A stretch of DNA of 64,000 bases from Amorphophallus konjac (taxonomy: Eukaryota > Streptophyta > Magnoliopsida > Alismatales > Araceae): contig CM040128.1 of assembly GCA_022559845.1 (NCBI GenBank), forward strand, positions 78,617,247 through 78,681,246, in the 5' to 3' direction. Position 1 is the first letter of the stretch; every line of letters starts with the position of its first letter. Below, piece after piece: positions 53,179 to 64,000 of the stretch. The position numbers were made by a program, and so were the translations under genes. The notes beneath the pieces were generated by a model. The model searched no databases and was not told the DNA's origin. It saw nothing but the letters and a program-made list of their open reading frames with translations.

Positions 53179-56164
53179 GATGATGACAACACTATGAGTC
53201 ATATGAGTTAACATGACAATGTTATAAGTCAAATGAACCAGATATTCAATTATTCAATAGATTATTCATGCCAGTGCAGTGAATGAATTCTACTGATGCA
53301 AACTCATTCTAGACATGTATCAATTAATACATAGACATGCAGACACATGATTTCATGCATGAATACACAAACACTCAATATGACTCTACATATTCTCCCC
53401 CTTTGACTTTATCAAATCAAAAAGGAAGGATATAAAATGGAGCAATTTATTAAAGCACAAATGCAGACAAAAGATCCAAGTCAGGTAGATAAATGCAAAC
53501 AATGTGGTACACTATACTCCGCCTATGAAAAGTGAATGCAAGACATGATGCCTAAAGATATGACAAAAACCAACAAAGCATGTTCTCCCCCTTGGACAAA
53601 ATAGATGAAACTATAGATAATTCTCCCCTTTTGAGAAACAATGAATGTGGTCTAGACAAGATTCTATTTCCCCCTTTAAATCAATGCAATGCAGCCATGT
53701 CATAGAGGAAACAAAGCTTTCAATCAGGAAGGACAGATTAGGAATATGTCTAGAGAGAATACAGGAGGAAAATTAAGGTGATGTGTAGAGATCAATCAAA
53801 ACACAGATTTTTCAGAGACAATTAAATAAGTGATCAAGAAATGGTAGTGACAGAGAGCAGTAATTTGAACAGATGTATCCGTGAATTTTCAAAGTATTTG
53901 AGATGAAGATTTTTTCAGTACGAAACCAACTTCATAAATCAATATTTAGATTTCAGAGTTCCATTATAAGAGCTTATGAATTGTCTTTGATTGAAAAGTA
54001 TGGTTTAAGAATGATTTAACCAGAGCTCTTTAATAGATTTCAATACTCATATCTGAGACAATTCTTTAATAAAAAATGAACCACTTGCTCATATAACACT
54101 CTAGTTCAACCTTCTTCCATTTTAATCAGTTTAATTTCAATGACTCATTTACACAAGGTAGTATTGAGATTAAACATTCATGTTTCTATCTGAATTTGGC
54201 TATTCTTACAGAATTTTCTGATGCATATGTTTTTCAGATTTTTCTTATAGAGCATCAATTTATTTTTCAATAAGTAATTATGGTTTAACCAACACCATTT
54301 TACATGAGGCACAACACGTCTTAGGTGAAATGACTCAGTTACTCAGTGTGATAACCGTATTGCTTCTCTATTTAGAGAACATAGGCAGCATTAGAAGTAT
54401 CTTTTACATGAGGAGACACCTTAGTTAGAGGCCGAAATCCCCAGTTATTCAATACAACCATGCCATTGCTCTACCATAATTTCACATTATTTCCAATGAT
54501 TTTTAAACAGAGTTAACTATGGTACTTCATGACAGTCCTTTGGACAGGTTTCTCAGTAACTAGAGTCATTGCTCTGTCCACAATTTTCTTATAAAATAGT
54601 TTCAGACAGATTAAATGTTTTAAGAGTAATACTTACACTATGTATTTTAATCAAGATTTAAACTTTTCATATTTCAGGAAGTCTTACATGAACTTATATG
54701 AGACAAATAGTTAAGGTTTATTAAAAGGATTGAATCAGATGTTTTCAAGTCCATTAAGTTCAAACTTAAGAGTACATTAGACTTAAACTAATGCAAATTA
54801 ACAAATATTCTTAAACCTGTATAATGGAAGATTCTGCATTAATGATGAGTTCAAATTTATGAAGCATTTCACAGGCTGAAGTTTTCTTCAAATCTCAGTT
54901 TAGTCATTATCTGAGCAGCAGTAAACATCAAAAGTGTAAACAAACATGCATAGAGAGTGAGAGAATTGGAACTCATGCTTGTAGCAGATGTGATTAATAT
55001 GCATTAGATGGATTTTTAGGAAGATCAGTTAATTTACAAAGATGCAGCAAGAAGTTTGCACTTGAGCAATGTAGTTCAGAATTGACTGAATTCAAATGAA
55101 GCTCTCCTTCAGCAGATTGAGGAGTAGCAGACAGAAATTTCAGATTCAAGAAAGGTATGAATTCAGATGATGAATAATTCAGAAGCAGTCAACAGAAATC
55201 ATTTGATGATGTGAATCACTGACGCCCAGATTAGCAAGATGAGTTGAAAATGTGTAGACAGTGGCAATTCAGACAGTGATAGACTGATGAATTAAAATGC
55301 TCCCCCTATCTATATGTAGTGTGTCACTTCTTTTAGGAGTTTTCAAAATAAGTGATATGCAATGCAGTTAATTACATGTATGCATATGCAGTGACTTCCC
55401 TTTAGCTAAGTGCATTACATGGTCACATGTGGCATGAATACATACAAAGGCTAGACAGACTCCCCCTGACTTTATGCAATATATGCAATGAAGGCTGAAC
55501 ATATGATTTTATGATTCATGCTCATGATCATTCAGATTGCTCTATATGCAATATGACCCATGGTACTAGGCAGAGGACTTGGTCTAAAGGACCACCTCAC
55601 ACATAGTAAGAATCTCCAGATAGATTTCATCTGCCCTTTGGTAGCTTACCATTTGATATACCATAATGGTCCTGCATGACAATGCAGTGCCAAAACAGTC
55701 CTATATACATCAGATTTTCAATGACTATATGTCAAACACATGTGTAAGCAGACAATTGACATATGCAATTCACATATATGCACAAATATGTAAACTATGC
55801 TCATGAGTTTCTAACCTCCTCTATGTGCACAATCAAGTGACAAGACATTAACGCATGCAGATGAGAAATGAATTCAACATGTCTTCAATGACTATGTGCA
55901 CACATAGCTCAATATATGAAGAGGCTCAGATTGTGCAGTGCAAATGACAAAGCAGTTAAGAGCATGTATGCATGAGATTTTATCTAACAACTTAAGCATG
56001 AAATGCCTCAAACGAGATTTCTGAAGAATTCAAATAAACATGCCTGAAGAATGCAAGAATGTTACCTGAAAAGTGCAGAAATGGGGTTTTCATACTAGGG
56101 TGCCTTGGTTTATTTACCCCCTTTTTATTCCTCACTCCCAAGGCACACCTGTAAAAACTGAACC
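53179..56164 (-). other. Non-coding internal spacer of S2
   Basis: About 3 kb of AT-rich sequence has no enzyme remnant. Extra GGGGGAG-type motifs on the minus strand lie near 53396, 53585, 53624, 53668, 55302 and 55463. It is partly alignable with the S1 spacer. Confidence 0.75.
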
Positions 56165-58545
56165 TCATTTTGCATATTGAGGTACCCAAGAATTCTTGGG
56201 CACCCCATGATCAGTAGCACCTATGAATGGTGCTCTCCACAGTTTTTGAGTATAAGGATCATCAAATTTCATCATGAAACAGTTAGACATAGAATGTCCA
56301 AACTGACCACAGTAATAACAAGAATTCTGACTATTTTTTATGTTCACATGAGAATTGAATTTATGTGCACGAGCATGATTGCTTCTGTAGCTCACATGCA
56401 AGTTTAATCTTTTAAGATTAGCCAGCCAACAGTCATCAGCCTTGTGGCCTGGCTTTCCACAATTAAAAAATGCAGGTTTTTTTCTTTTTATCAACCAAAT
56501 TATTTCTACCAGCAACATTGGGAGCATGGAATTTTACAGGTTTAGAATTAAATTTCTTCCCCTGAGCATGCCAGCAGTCCTTGACTGTATGGCCATGTTT
56601 CCCACATTCGAAGCACACATTGTGCTTGCCTCTAGAACCAAAATCATTTCTATCAAAAATATTTTTGTTAATAGGGAAATTAACAAATCCAGAGTTAGAT
56701 TTCTTTCCATGAGCATGCCAACATTGAGCAGCAATGTGACCCAATTTGCCATAATGAAAATAATGAATTTTCTTATTCAGATACGCATGATTTCTAGCAT
56801 GAGGCTTCTTAGCATTCATATCATTTTGCTTCATTAGTCTACATTCATACATAATATGACCAATTCTATGACAGTAAAAACACTGAAGCTTTTTGTTCTG
56901 AACAGAAGAGGATTTCTTAGCATGAGAATTCCTAGCATGAATTCTATCACTCTTGAAGTCATCTTTTTTCATTACAAAGCAATTATGCATATGATGTCCA
57001 TACTTCCCACAATAACGACAAGAACCATTGGATTTTATTGAAACATGGTTTTTCTCATGGCTGAATTTCTATTTTTGAGTTTTCAGATTTTCAGGATGTT
57101 TCTGAGGTTTATTATTCTATTTTTGAAATTTCTTTTGTTCTAGCATTTTCTGATTTTCGGGATTTCTCAATTGGGATGTGGTGGCTACATTTGATGTTTT
57201 TACAAAAGATGTCATCAGTTTGTTTTCAAAGCATTTCTTGTTAATCGGCTTGTAGCCCAGCCCTTCTTTTTTGAAGTTGACCTTGACTCCTAGCAACTTA
57301 TCCACATTTTCTTGTCCATCAACGAATTTAGATAAGGAGTTTTTTAAATCATGAATCTCATTTTCTAGAGATGTACTGTGTATTTCATAACTTGCAATCT
57401 CTTGTTCACTGTAATTAATAGCTTCATTCAATACTTTGTTTATAGTTTTATATTTCTCAATTTCTTGTTCCGGATTACTCAATTTTTCAGATTCTTCATT
57501 ACAAACATTTTTTTTCATTTTCTAAGGCAAGAAGTCTTTCAGACATGATACTGTTAAGCTCCTTCAGTTTCTCCATTTCTTCCATTAGCTTCTCATTTTG
57601 GACGAGTTCAATTATTAAAACCTGATCATTTAAGTTAATCCCTTTTTTCAGATCAATTTTTGCCTCATCCAGATTCTTTTACAATTCAACATTAACAACT
57701 TTAATGACCTCCAGTTTTTCAGACATTAAATTGTTTTCTTCCTGAAATCTTTTCAATTCTTCTTTATTATCTTCAATCTGCCCTTTGTGAATTTCATTTT
57801 CAGACTTTAGTTTATTCAACTCCAAGTTAGCATGATCAAGATCTTTCAGTAATTTTTCATTCTGAATAGAATTTTTAGTAAAGAACTGATTATCACTAGT
57901 TCAGCAAAGCTTTTCTTCTAGTTCAGAGATCTCATATGCAAGTTCTTGATTTTTATTTTTTAACAATCCAATTTGTTTCTTAAGCATTTGAATATCAGAC
58001 AAGCAATCATCATGAGATTGTTTCAACTCCAAACACTTTTCACAAGAAAAATTTGAACCATTCAAACCAGTTGTCTTTTTCAATTTTTTATATTGTTTTC
58101 TTAACATCTCATATGACTCTAATAAATCAGCATATGCATCCTGCCAGTCATCTAGAGAGAAATTTTCAAAGGGTTTTACCTGATCATCGTCCTCCTCTTC
58201 ATTTTGGTTGCTGCTATGATCGTTGCCATTAGCCATCATGCATTGGTCTTCATTTCCACGGCAAGCAGTCTTCAGTTTGTTCAGGATGTCCTTAGCTGAC
58301 CTGCATTCATGAAAGCAAGAATGGAAGGCCTTGTTAGTAGATGCTTTCATTAAGTCGAAAACTTTCTGATTTTCTCCATACTTCGATCTGTGACTGTCAG
58401 TCCATTTGGACTTTTTCTTTGGTACTTTGTGAGGACCTTGTGAAATTAACTTCCACAGATCGGGATCAATCAGTTTAACATAGCTATGCAGACTACTAAA
58501 CCACTCATTAAAATTAGAGCCATTGAAAACTGGTGGATGAGCCAT
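56165..58545 (-). pseudogene. S2 Gag with internal deletion, coiled coil and zinc-knuckle array
   Basis: It starts MAHPPVFNGSNFNEWFSSLH. The copia-type Gag stops at CRSAKDILNKLK and jumps in frame to the acidic segment (NGNDHSSNQNEEEDDD), so about 200 residues, including the first zinc knuckle, are missing relative to S1. A coiled coil (57901-58200) continues past a stop at 57901 and frame breaks to 57518-57117. The knuckle array (56165-57020) has intact CRYCGKYGHHMHNC, CFYCHRIGHIMYEC, CFECGKHGHTVKDC and CYYCGQFGHSMSNC, and two decayed ones. It ends QKLWRAPFIGATDHG like S1. Confidence 0.85.
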
Positions 58546-58659
58546 GGGAATCAGTTCAAGAGTAATTCAAGCAATAGACTAAACACAAATAGAAATGCAC
58601 CTAAAAATAGGATAGCAGGATCCTCTGCAGATCGTTGGATTTGATGAATCAGAAACCCT

Positions 58660-58670
58660 CTCTGATACCA
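58660..58670 (-). other. S2 primer binding site (initiator tRNA-Met)
   Basis: The minus strand reads TGGTATCAGAG two bases inside the LTR edge at 58673. Confidence 0.9.
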
Positions 58671-59620
58671 ATTGTTAGTCTGTGAGGACTAGGTGCAATG
58701 GTGCACACACGGATTCAGAGGGGGGGTGAATGAATCCCCTTTAAAAATTCTACCCAATTTAAGCTCTAATGAGTAAGCTATGCGGAATTAAATACTGATT
58801 GACTTTAACTAAATATGAAGCACATGATCAAACACTTGGTGGCTGACTGTGAGCTATGTTGAGACACACTAAAGAACAGGTCGTAGGTCTATGCAGTGGA
58901 CTACACGGCAGCAACTGTGCAGCTTACAGAAACACTCTAGGTATGCAATGCATTCAAGAGTCACTCAGGCAGACTTGATTGAAAGCGAACCTAGACATTC
59001 ATCTACCGTAAACGAATGAACAATCAAACCATAGTGCACATAATATTTTTAGGTGGTTCGGTCCTCCAGACCTACATCCACCCCACACTCCAACCAGAGT
59101 GTGGATTCCGCTGATACACAGCTTAAACTGCTGGGCCTTATAGTTTGCCTACAACCGCTGACTTACAGCTTGCTCCGCTGGGCAATACAGCTTAGCCACC
59201 GCTGATTCACAGCTTCAAACCACTAGGCCTTACAACTTATGCCACCGCTGATTCACAACTTCTGAAATGGAATGTAGAATGGAAAAATAGGAATGATAAA
59301 AATCAGCAAAAGAAAACTGGAATTAAAGCTTACAAAATATAGCTCGCTCTGGAGCAATGTAGCTTGGATTTGATCTAGAAGCTACAGATCTCCTTCCTCC
59401 TCAGATCTTGCTGCTGCACTCTCTTCTTCTTTTTCAAACACACGAACTGCTGGAATTTCACTCACAGATGGCTGCTCACTCTCTCACGATCTCTTCTATC
59501 AAAACTCTCTCTGATTCTTTTTCTGACTTTCTTCAATTCTATCTCCCTCTCTTTCTTTTTCTCTTTCTCTGGTTGCCGCTGGCTTTCTGTCGCTCACCCT
59601 TCATTTCTTCTGCTCATTCT

Positions 59621-59630
59621 TCTTATATAT
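59621..59630 (-). promoter_or_regulatory. TATA box of S2 right LTR
   Basis: The minus strand reads ATATATAAGA, in the same context as 51837-51846. The GGGGAGA upstream is also shared. Confidence 0.65.
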
Positions 59631-60427
59631 TCTCCCCTTGTTATCCTCTGCAGGTGCTTTTATATGGAGAACAGGGGCGTCGGAGGTAATTTGATGAAGA
59701 CGATGATGCTCCCTCCGTCAGATGGCTCCACATGGTAGAATCACAGCGATCTCCAAAAAGAATCGCCTGGTCGTGTGGAGGGAATGTTCCCACCATAAGA
59801 TGAGCGCCTTAAAGCATCCACGTGTCAAAGTAGGTTGTTAAGCTTTCCACGTGGCATCCCTTGGATCACGTGCCCCAACTAATCATTTGCACATGACTGT
59901 GCCAATGATTGGTCTTGACCTATTCGACCATGTTTCGGACTTAGCTGCTTCCAGAACTTAAGTTACTCGAACCTGGTTCGTACTTAAGTCTCTGTACTAG
60001 AAGAGGCATTTAGTCAAGCACCTGGCAATCAGATTAGACTAAAATAAACCAATAAATCTGACATATTGATTCATGGTTTATGAATTTAATCGTGATGTAA
60101 TTAAGGCTATCAATTTAGAAAATCACATAGAGAGTATTCAAATGCTCTTACAGATATTCATGGATGCACAAGTCAACTATGCAAGCTTAAGTATAAGTCA
60201 GACACAGATTGACTTCGTAATACATAGAGCATATGAATAATGAATTGCTCAGACATTAAGATGTTGTGAATATGAAAGTGAAGAGAACAAAATGCATGCA
60301 TTAGCTTTAACACATGTTTTAGCCTGCTGACACAGACCTTAGCCACAGACCATGCAAGCTTACATTGAATTGATGCAAATGACAAAGTTAGCTAGCATCG
60401 ACCTGAAGTGTGCGTGAGGCACTACTT

Positions 60428-60850
60428 GCACCGACCTTATAAGTGAGCATATAATTGTGCACCGACCTGGCAAGCAAATGTACTTGGGCTATATATGCGA
60501 GCAGCAGAAGATGCACCGACCTTATGACAATGCAAAATGTGCAAACTATGCCCCGACCCTAGTAAGACTAAGGTAGATATGCACTGACCTTGCATGTAGT
60601 CTAACAATGCAGGCACCGACTCTGTATTCGGACCAGCAGAAGGTGTACCGACCTGATATGCATACTATCAAAGTATGCACTGACCTTGTATCACACAAGG
60701 GCAAATGTGCACCGACCTTGTATCACACAAGGAAGGTGTGCACGGACCTGGTTTAGTGCAAGGGTAAAAACTGCACCGACCTTAGTCATGCGTAAGACAC
60801 ACTTGCACCGACCTTAGTCATGCAAAATGACAATATGCACCGACTCCAAT
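60428..60850 (-). repeat. AAGGTCGGTGCA repeat array in S2 U3
   Basis: About eleven GCACCGACC-type motifs (+ strand), that is GGTCGGTGC on the element's coding strand, are irregularly spaced by 30-55 bp. S1 carries the same core on its own coding strand. Confidence 0.8.
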
Positions 60851-60954
60851 GCACAGACTCATGAAGGCTCTAGACATGTTCTATTTGACTTAAGGTGTTT
60901 GACTTTTGACTTATGGTGTTTGACATCATCAAAACACAGAATGCTAACATCCCC

Positions 60955-61963
60955 GAGGCGTCAGGGTTCTGAAGTATCTAACGCAGGGGCTGCTTGATTA
61001 GGACCACTATAGCGTGGGAGAGGAAGTACAGTCGCAGCTTACGTGCAGCCGTCATTAGGGCGAGCGCGGACATCTCAGTCCATGAGTACCGAAACTTTGG
61101 CCCTTTGAGGGCTTTACTCACATAATAGACCGGCTTCATGCTCCTTTCATCTTCTCGGGCGAGCACTGCACTGAGTGTGCTCGACGTCACGAACAGATAG
61201 AGGAGTAGTTGTTCTCCCTTCATGGCTTGGAGAGGACTGCTGGCAAGGAGAGATACATTTTCAGGTCCTTGAAAGCTCCCTCGCACTCCTAGTCCCAATC
61301 TATACGCCCACTCTTCTCTGGTGACTTATTGGCTTGCTTGATGAATCCTAAGAATGGGGGGCACCTTTCAACAGCTTTGGACAGGGATCGGGTGAGGACC
61401 GCTACATGGCTTGTGAGACACTACACATCCCTCACTCGCTTCGGCCGCTTCATCTCCAATACCGCTCAGATTTGGTCAGGATTCACTTTGACATTCTAGT
61501 GGGTCGCCAGGAAATCAAGGAACTTGCCCAACCTTACTCCAAATGCACATTTATTCGGGTTGAGTTTCATGTTGTACCTTCGGATCATGGCGAACGTCTC
61601 TGCCAGGTCCTCCAGATGGTCGATCGCGTGCAGGCTTTTGATGAGCATGTCATCAATGCAGACCTCCATGTTACGACCGATCTGGGAGTCAAACATATGG
61701 TTGATAAGACATTGGTATGTAGACCCTATGTTCTTCGACCCGAACGACATGCGTGTGTAGCAGTAGAGGCCGTGGTTGGTGATGAAGGCTATCTTGTCTT
61801 GGTCGGGCTCATACATGCTAATCTGAAGGTACCCAGAGTAGGCATCCAATAAGCTCAACATCTTGTGCCTGGATATTGCATCGACAAGTTGGTTAATCTA
61901 CGGCATAGAGAAAATGTCCTTGGGAGTGGCCTTGTTAAGGTGAGTGTAATCTACACACATGTG
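60955..61963 (-). pseudogene. Tat-like reverse transcriptase (C-terminal half) and first RNase H
   Basis: On the minus strand the palm region reads LSLLDAYSGYLQI (about 61855), TRMSFGSKN, and the catalytic CIDDMLIKS (about 61665), then NPNKCAFGV. The RNase H-like domain follows at 61298-60955 (KPVYYVSKALKG, RYSWTEMSALAL). Stops and frame breaks lie near 61496, 61300 and 60978. It is bounded by the solo LTR at 61964 and by S2 at 60949; coding resumes across both target duplications. Confidence 0.9.
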
Positions 61964-63726
61964 TGTTGATATGTTTTTACTTACGTTTCATTTCTTTACC
62001 GGCTTAAAAGATGTCTTCCTATCCCTTATACTAAATTAATGTGAGAAATAAATGGAAAATAGAAGGGATATAGAAGCAAGTAAACAAGGGTGATCGCCAC
62101 CAAGGTGCCTAATGTGACTGACACACCGTACCTTGGAAAGAGAGGGAGACACTCGCCTTATGAGTAGCACTGCAGGGATGAGCGGCCTATGAAGAACCAC
62201 CTTTCACGTTGAATGGCCTCACGACAGACCGCTCGTCAATGCTGCAGAGGACGCGGGATGTAGAACTACTAGCAGATGAATGGCTCCAAGGTAACCGCAG
62301 TTGGAAGAAGAACGGTCAAAGATCCATCGAACCTCCTCTTGAACGGACGTAGGGGAACCGTGCAAGACCACCACGCCAGAAGTTGTAAGAGTCCAACCTC
62401 CACCCTTTTCGGCTGGCCAGAAAGGATGGGCCTCGCGCTAGTGGGTTGCTGACCTGCGAAACAGAATGTAGAACACGAAGAAAAGCCTAATATCAGAACT
62501 GTGAAGCGTAGCAAATGCTCAAACGGAAAGAAATAAACATAACTAAATGAAGTGGGGGGATACCTGGGGAGTTTTAAACCCCTGGGGGCGTCAGAAAGTG
62601 TAAGAGGGTGTGTGCATGGCAGTGCAAACAAAGAAAACGTGGGAGAATGGGCGGGTAAAAACAAGCATGCAATGAGAAAAAAAACGGGACTATCAAATGT
62701 AAAAGACTCAAAACTAGGACTACTCCCTGAACCGGAGGCCTGTGTGGATGTAGAAGGCCTCCCTCCTTGGTGCTAGGTCGCTCAAGATTTTAGCAGGGCT
62801 TCGCCGTCGACCAAAAATCTCCCCCCTTTCAAAGGTAGCCTTTAAGGTCTATTTATAGAACCCCCAAATGCTATCCCCGAAATTTGAGTTTCTATGCATT
62901 TTTAGGTCGAGATAATCAAATAAAAGATGAAGATAATTCAATTATCTTTCATCTGGAAGAAATGACACTCAAAATGGTTAAGGATTCGCGAAGAAATCAT
63001 CGGAGGAAGTTTGGGATAAATCCACGAGGAGAGAGAGAAAATCTGTTGAATCTTCAGCAAACGAGAAGATGAACGGTCTTATGATAGACCACACATCCAT
63101 ATGGGTGGCCTATCCTTGGCCGTCTAACCCCGTCGGTGAAAAATTAAATATAGAGGAATTATCCACCATTTATCCATTAAACCAATCGAGAATCTCGCCG
63201 TTGGACTCTCACCCATGAACGGCTAGGATTAGTCCGTTCAAGAGGAAGAGCGGCCAAAGGCCGGCCGTTCTAGCCTTGTCAGTGATAAATAGATAAATTG
63301 GGTAATTATCTGAGAAAACCACCAAGCGTAGGACTCTGGGAGAAGAGCGGCTACCATCCGTCCGTCCATCACTTTGGATGGCTAGAAGAAGACCGCATAA
63401 ATGCTTGTCGGTGGAAATTCAAAATTAACCAAAATATTCCATAAATGTATGGATGGCCTACTATCAACCGCACATTGACTGAGCGGCCATGGATGAATCG
63501 TACATGTATATGGGCACTTGAATCTCATATAAAAAAGCTCAATCAACCAAAACCAAGGCCCATTAAGCCCTGAATCAACTCGAACCTAGCCAAGGAGGGA
63601 GGCTACCCATAAAATCGGCCCAGAACGTGCCAGAAAATAGCCCAGCGTGTGATGGACAACTCGAGACATCAATAAATGGGAGTAAGAGAAATGACTCAAC
63701 TTGTTGGCAAAAAATGGGCGTCAACA
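61964..63726 (-). mobile_element. Solo LTR of an unidentified retrotransposon
   Basis: This 1763-bp insertion starts TGTTGATATG and ends GGCGTCAACA. It has 6-bp terminal inverted repeats and ATGTG at 61959-61963 and 63727-63731, and it splits the Tat-like reverse transcriptase. It has no internal primer site or duplicated ends, so it looks like a solo LTR. A minus-strand CTATAAATAG at 62849-62858 suggests minus orientation. It resembles no other LTR here. The ORFs inside (for example 62269-62664) have no recognisable product. Confidence 0.8.
62849..62858 (-). promoter_or_regulatory. TATA box in the 1.76-kb solo LTR
   Basis: The minus strand reads CTATAAATAG, close to the plant consensus and about half-way along the LTR. 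Confidence 0.55.
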
Positions 63727-63731
63727 ATGTG

Positions 63732-64000
63732 CCACTTCCTGTTGTTTTTGGGGACCATGACCACATTGGCGACCCAGTCCGGGTATTGACTTGGTCGAAG
63801 GAGTCCTGAGTGCAGCTTCTCATTCACATGCTCCCTTATGATGGCTTGTCGCTCAGGGTTACAATGCCACCTACACTCTTGAATCGGGCGACATTTTGGG
63901 TCCAGCTTCAGCTGGTGAGTGATTACCTCTGGCGGTATCCCGAGTAGCTCGTCCTCGGACTAAGCGAATACATCTTGGTTCGCCACCAGGAAGCATCGAC
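63732..64000 (-). pseudogene. Tat-like reverse transcriptase, N-terminal part
   Basis: The minus strand carries the thumb-proximal start of Tat reverse transcriptases (HQLKLDPKCRPIQEC, then QYPDWVANVVMVPK near 63800-63750). It ends at the ATGTG duplication and continues at 61963. The rest of the element (protease, gag, 5' LTR) lies right of the window. Confidence 0.88.

Larger units (their letters stand above)
31738..60949 (-). mobile_element. Element S2: gag-only Sirevirus-like Ty1/copia element
   Basis: S2 starts TGTTAGTC at 31738 and ends GCTAACA at 60949, flanked by TCCCC at 31733-31737 and 60950-60954. Its LTRs are about 2278 bp (left; split by S1) and 2277 bp (right). It has a primer site at 58660-58670 and a polypurine tract at 53165-53178. 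Internal coding is a Gag remnant only (56165-58545), and the rest (53179-56164) is non-coding. Long LTRs, a long Gag with coiled coil and multiple zinc knuckles, and many GGGGGAG motifs fit Sireviruses. Confidence 0.9.
58673..60949 (-). repeat. S2 right LTR (5' LTR in element orientation)
   Basis: This intact 2277-bp LTR shows the unoccupied S1 target (around 59413). It has a TATA box (59621-59630, minus strand), about eleven GCACCGACC-type motifs between 60428 and 60850, and TTGAC motifs at 60884-60925. Confidence 0.93.

Noticed and set aside
61964..63726. MITE or other DNA transposon because of terminal inverted repeats
   Set aside because: The inverted repeat is only the 6-bp TGTTGA/TCAACA end, the duplication is 5 bp and a mid-element TATA box is present, which fits an LTR better.

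Overview
This window is nuclear DNA of a seed plant, most likely an angiosperm. It consists of long terminal repeat (LTR) retrotransposons inserted into one another, and I found no host gene, rRNA, tRNA gene or CRISPR array. The plant assignment rests on four things: chromovirus (Tekay/Del-like), Tat-like Ty3/gypsy and Sirevirus-like Ty1/copia domains; primer binding sites matching plant initiator tRNA-Met; 2-3.5 kb LTRs; and nonsense changes typical of methylated heterochromatin. I cannot name the species.

Most insertion borders can be set to the base, because the elements start TG, end CA and are flanked by 5-bp target-site duplications (TSDs). Left half: the end of an LTR (1-1922) sits in the gag of a decayed Tekay-like chromovirus (1923-24572, + strand). 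That chromovirus carries in its 3' LTR a non-autonomous chromovirus-like element, here called A1 (8817-23698, TSD GAAGT). A1 carries in its 5' LTR a second, younger non-autonomous element, B1 (10369-17645, TSD TCAAA, minus strand). The Tekay element itself lies in the gag of a minus-strand Tat-like element (24573 to about 26030), next to an orphan protease (26103-26870).

Middle and right: a second minus-strand Tat-like element supplies reverse transcriptase (61-64 kb), RNase H domains, integrase (30.0-31.7 kb) and a 3' region with 159-bp tandem repeats and a possible antisense ORF (28.6-30 kb). Between its two RNase H domains sits a gag-only Sirevirus-like element, S2 (31738-60949, minus, TSD TCCCC). 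In S2's LTR sits another gag-only Sirevirus-like element, S1 (32487-51630, plus, TSD CACTC). S1 holds a third non-autonomous chromovirus-like element, A2 (36400-43036, minus, TSD GGTTG), in its gag and a Tekay solo LTR (46632-49760, TSD CTGCA) in its 3' LTR. A different 1.76-kb solo LTR (61964-63726, TSD ATGTG) splits the Tat reverse transcriptase.

The most unusual content is the A1/A2/B1 family. Each element joins a Gag domain to a conserved, unrecognised central region (motifs such as FDPFDPF and FGCPGPP) and then to an integrase C-terminal tail with a chromodomain. All three lack protease, reverse transcriptase, RNase H and the integrase core. B1 keeps this as one open frame of 964 codons between LTRs of identical length (2169 bp) and about 99.4% identity by eye, so it is a plausible recently mobile, trans-mobilised element. 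S1 and S2 are a parallel gag-only case among Sirevirus-like elements.
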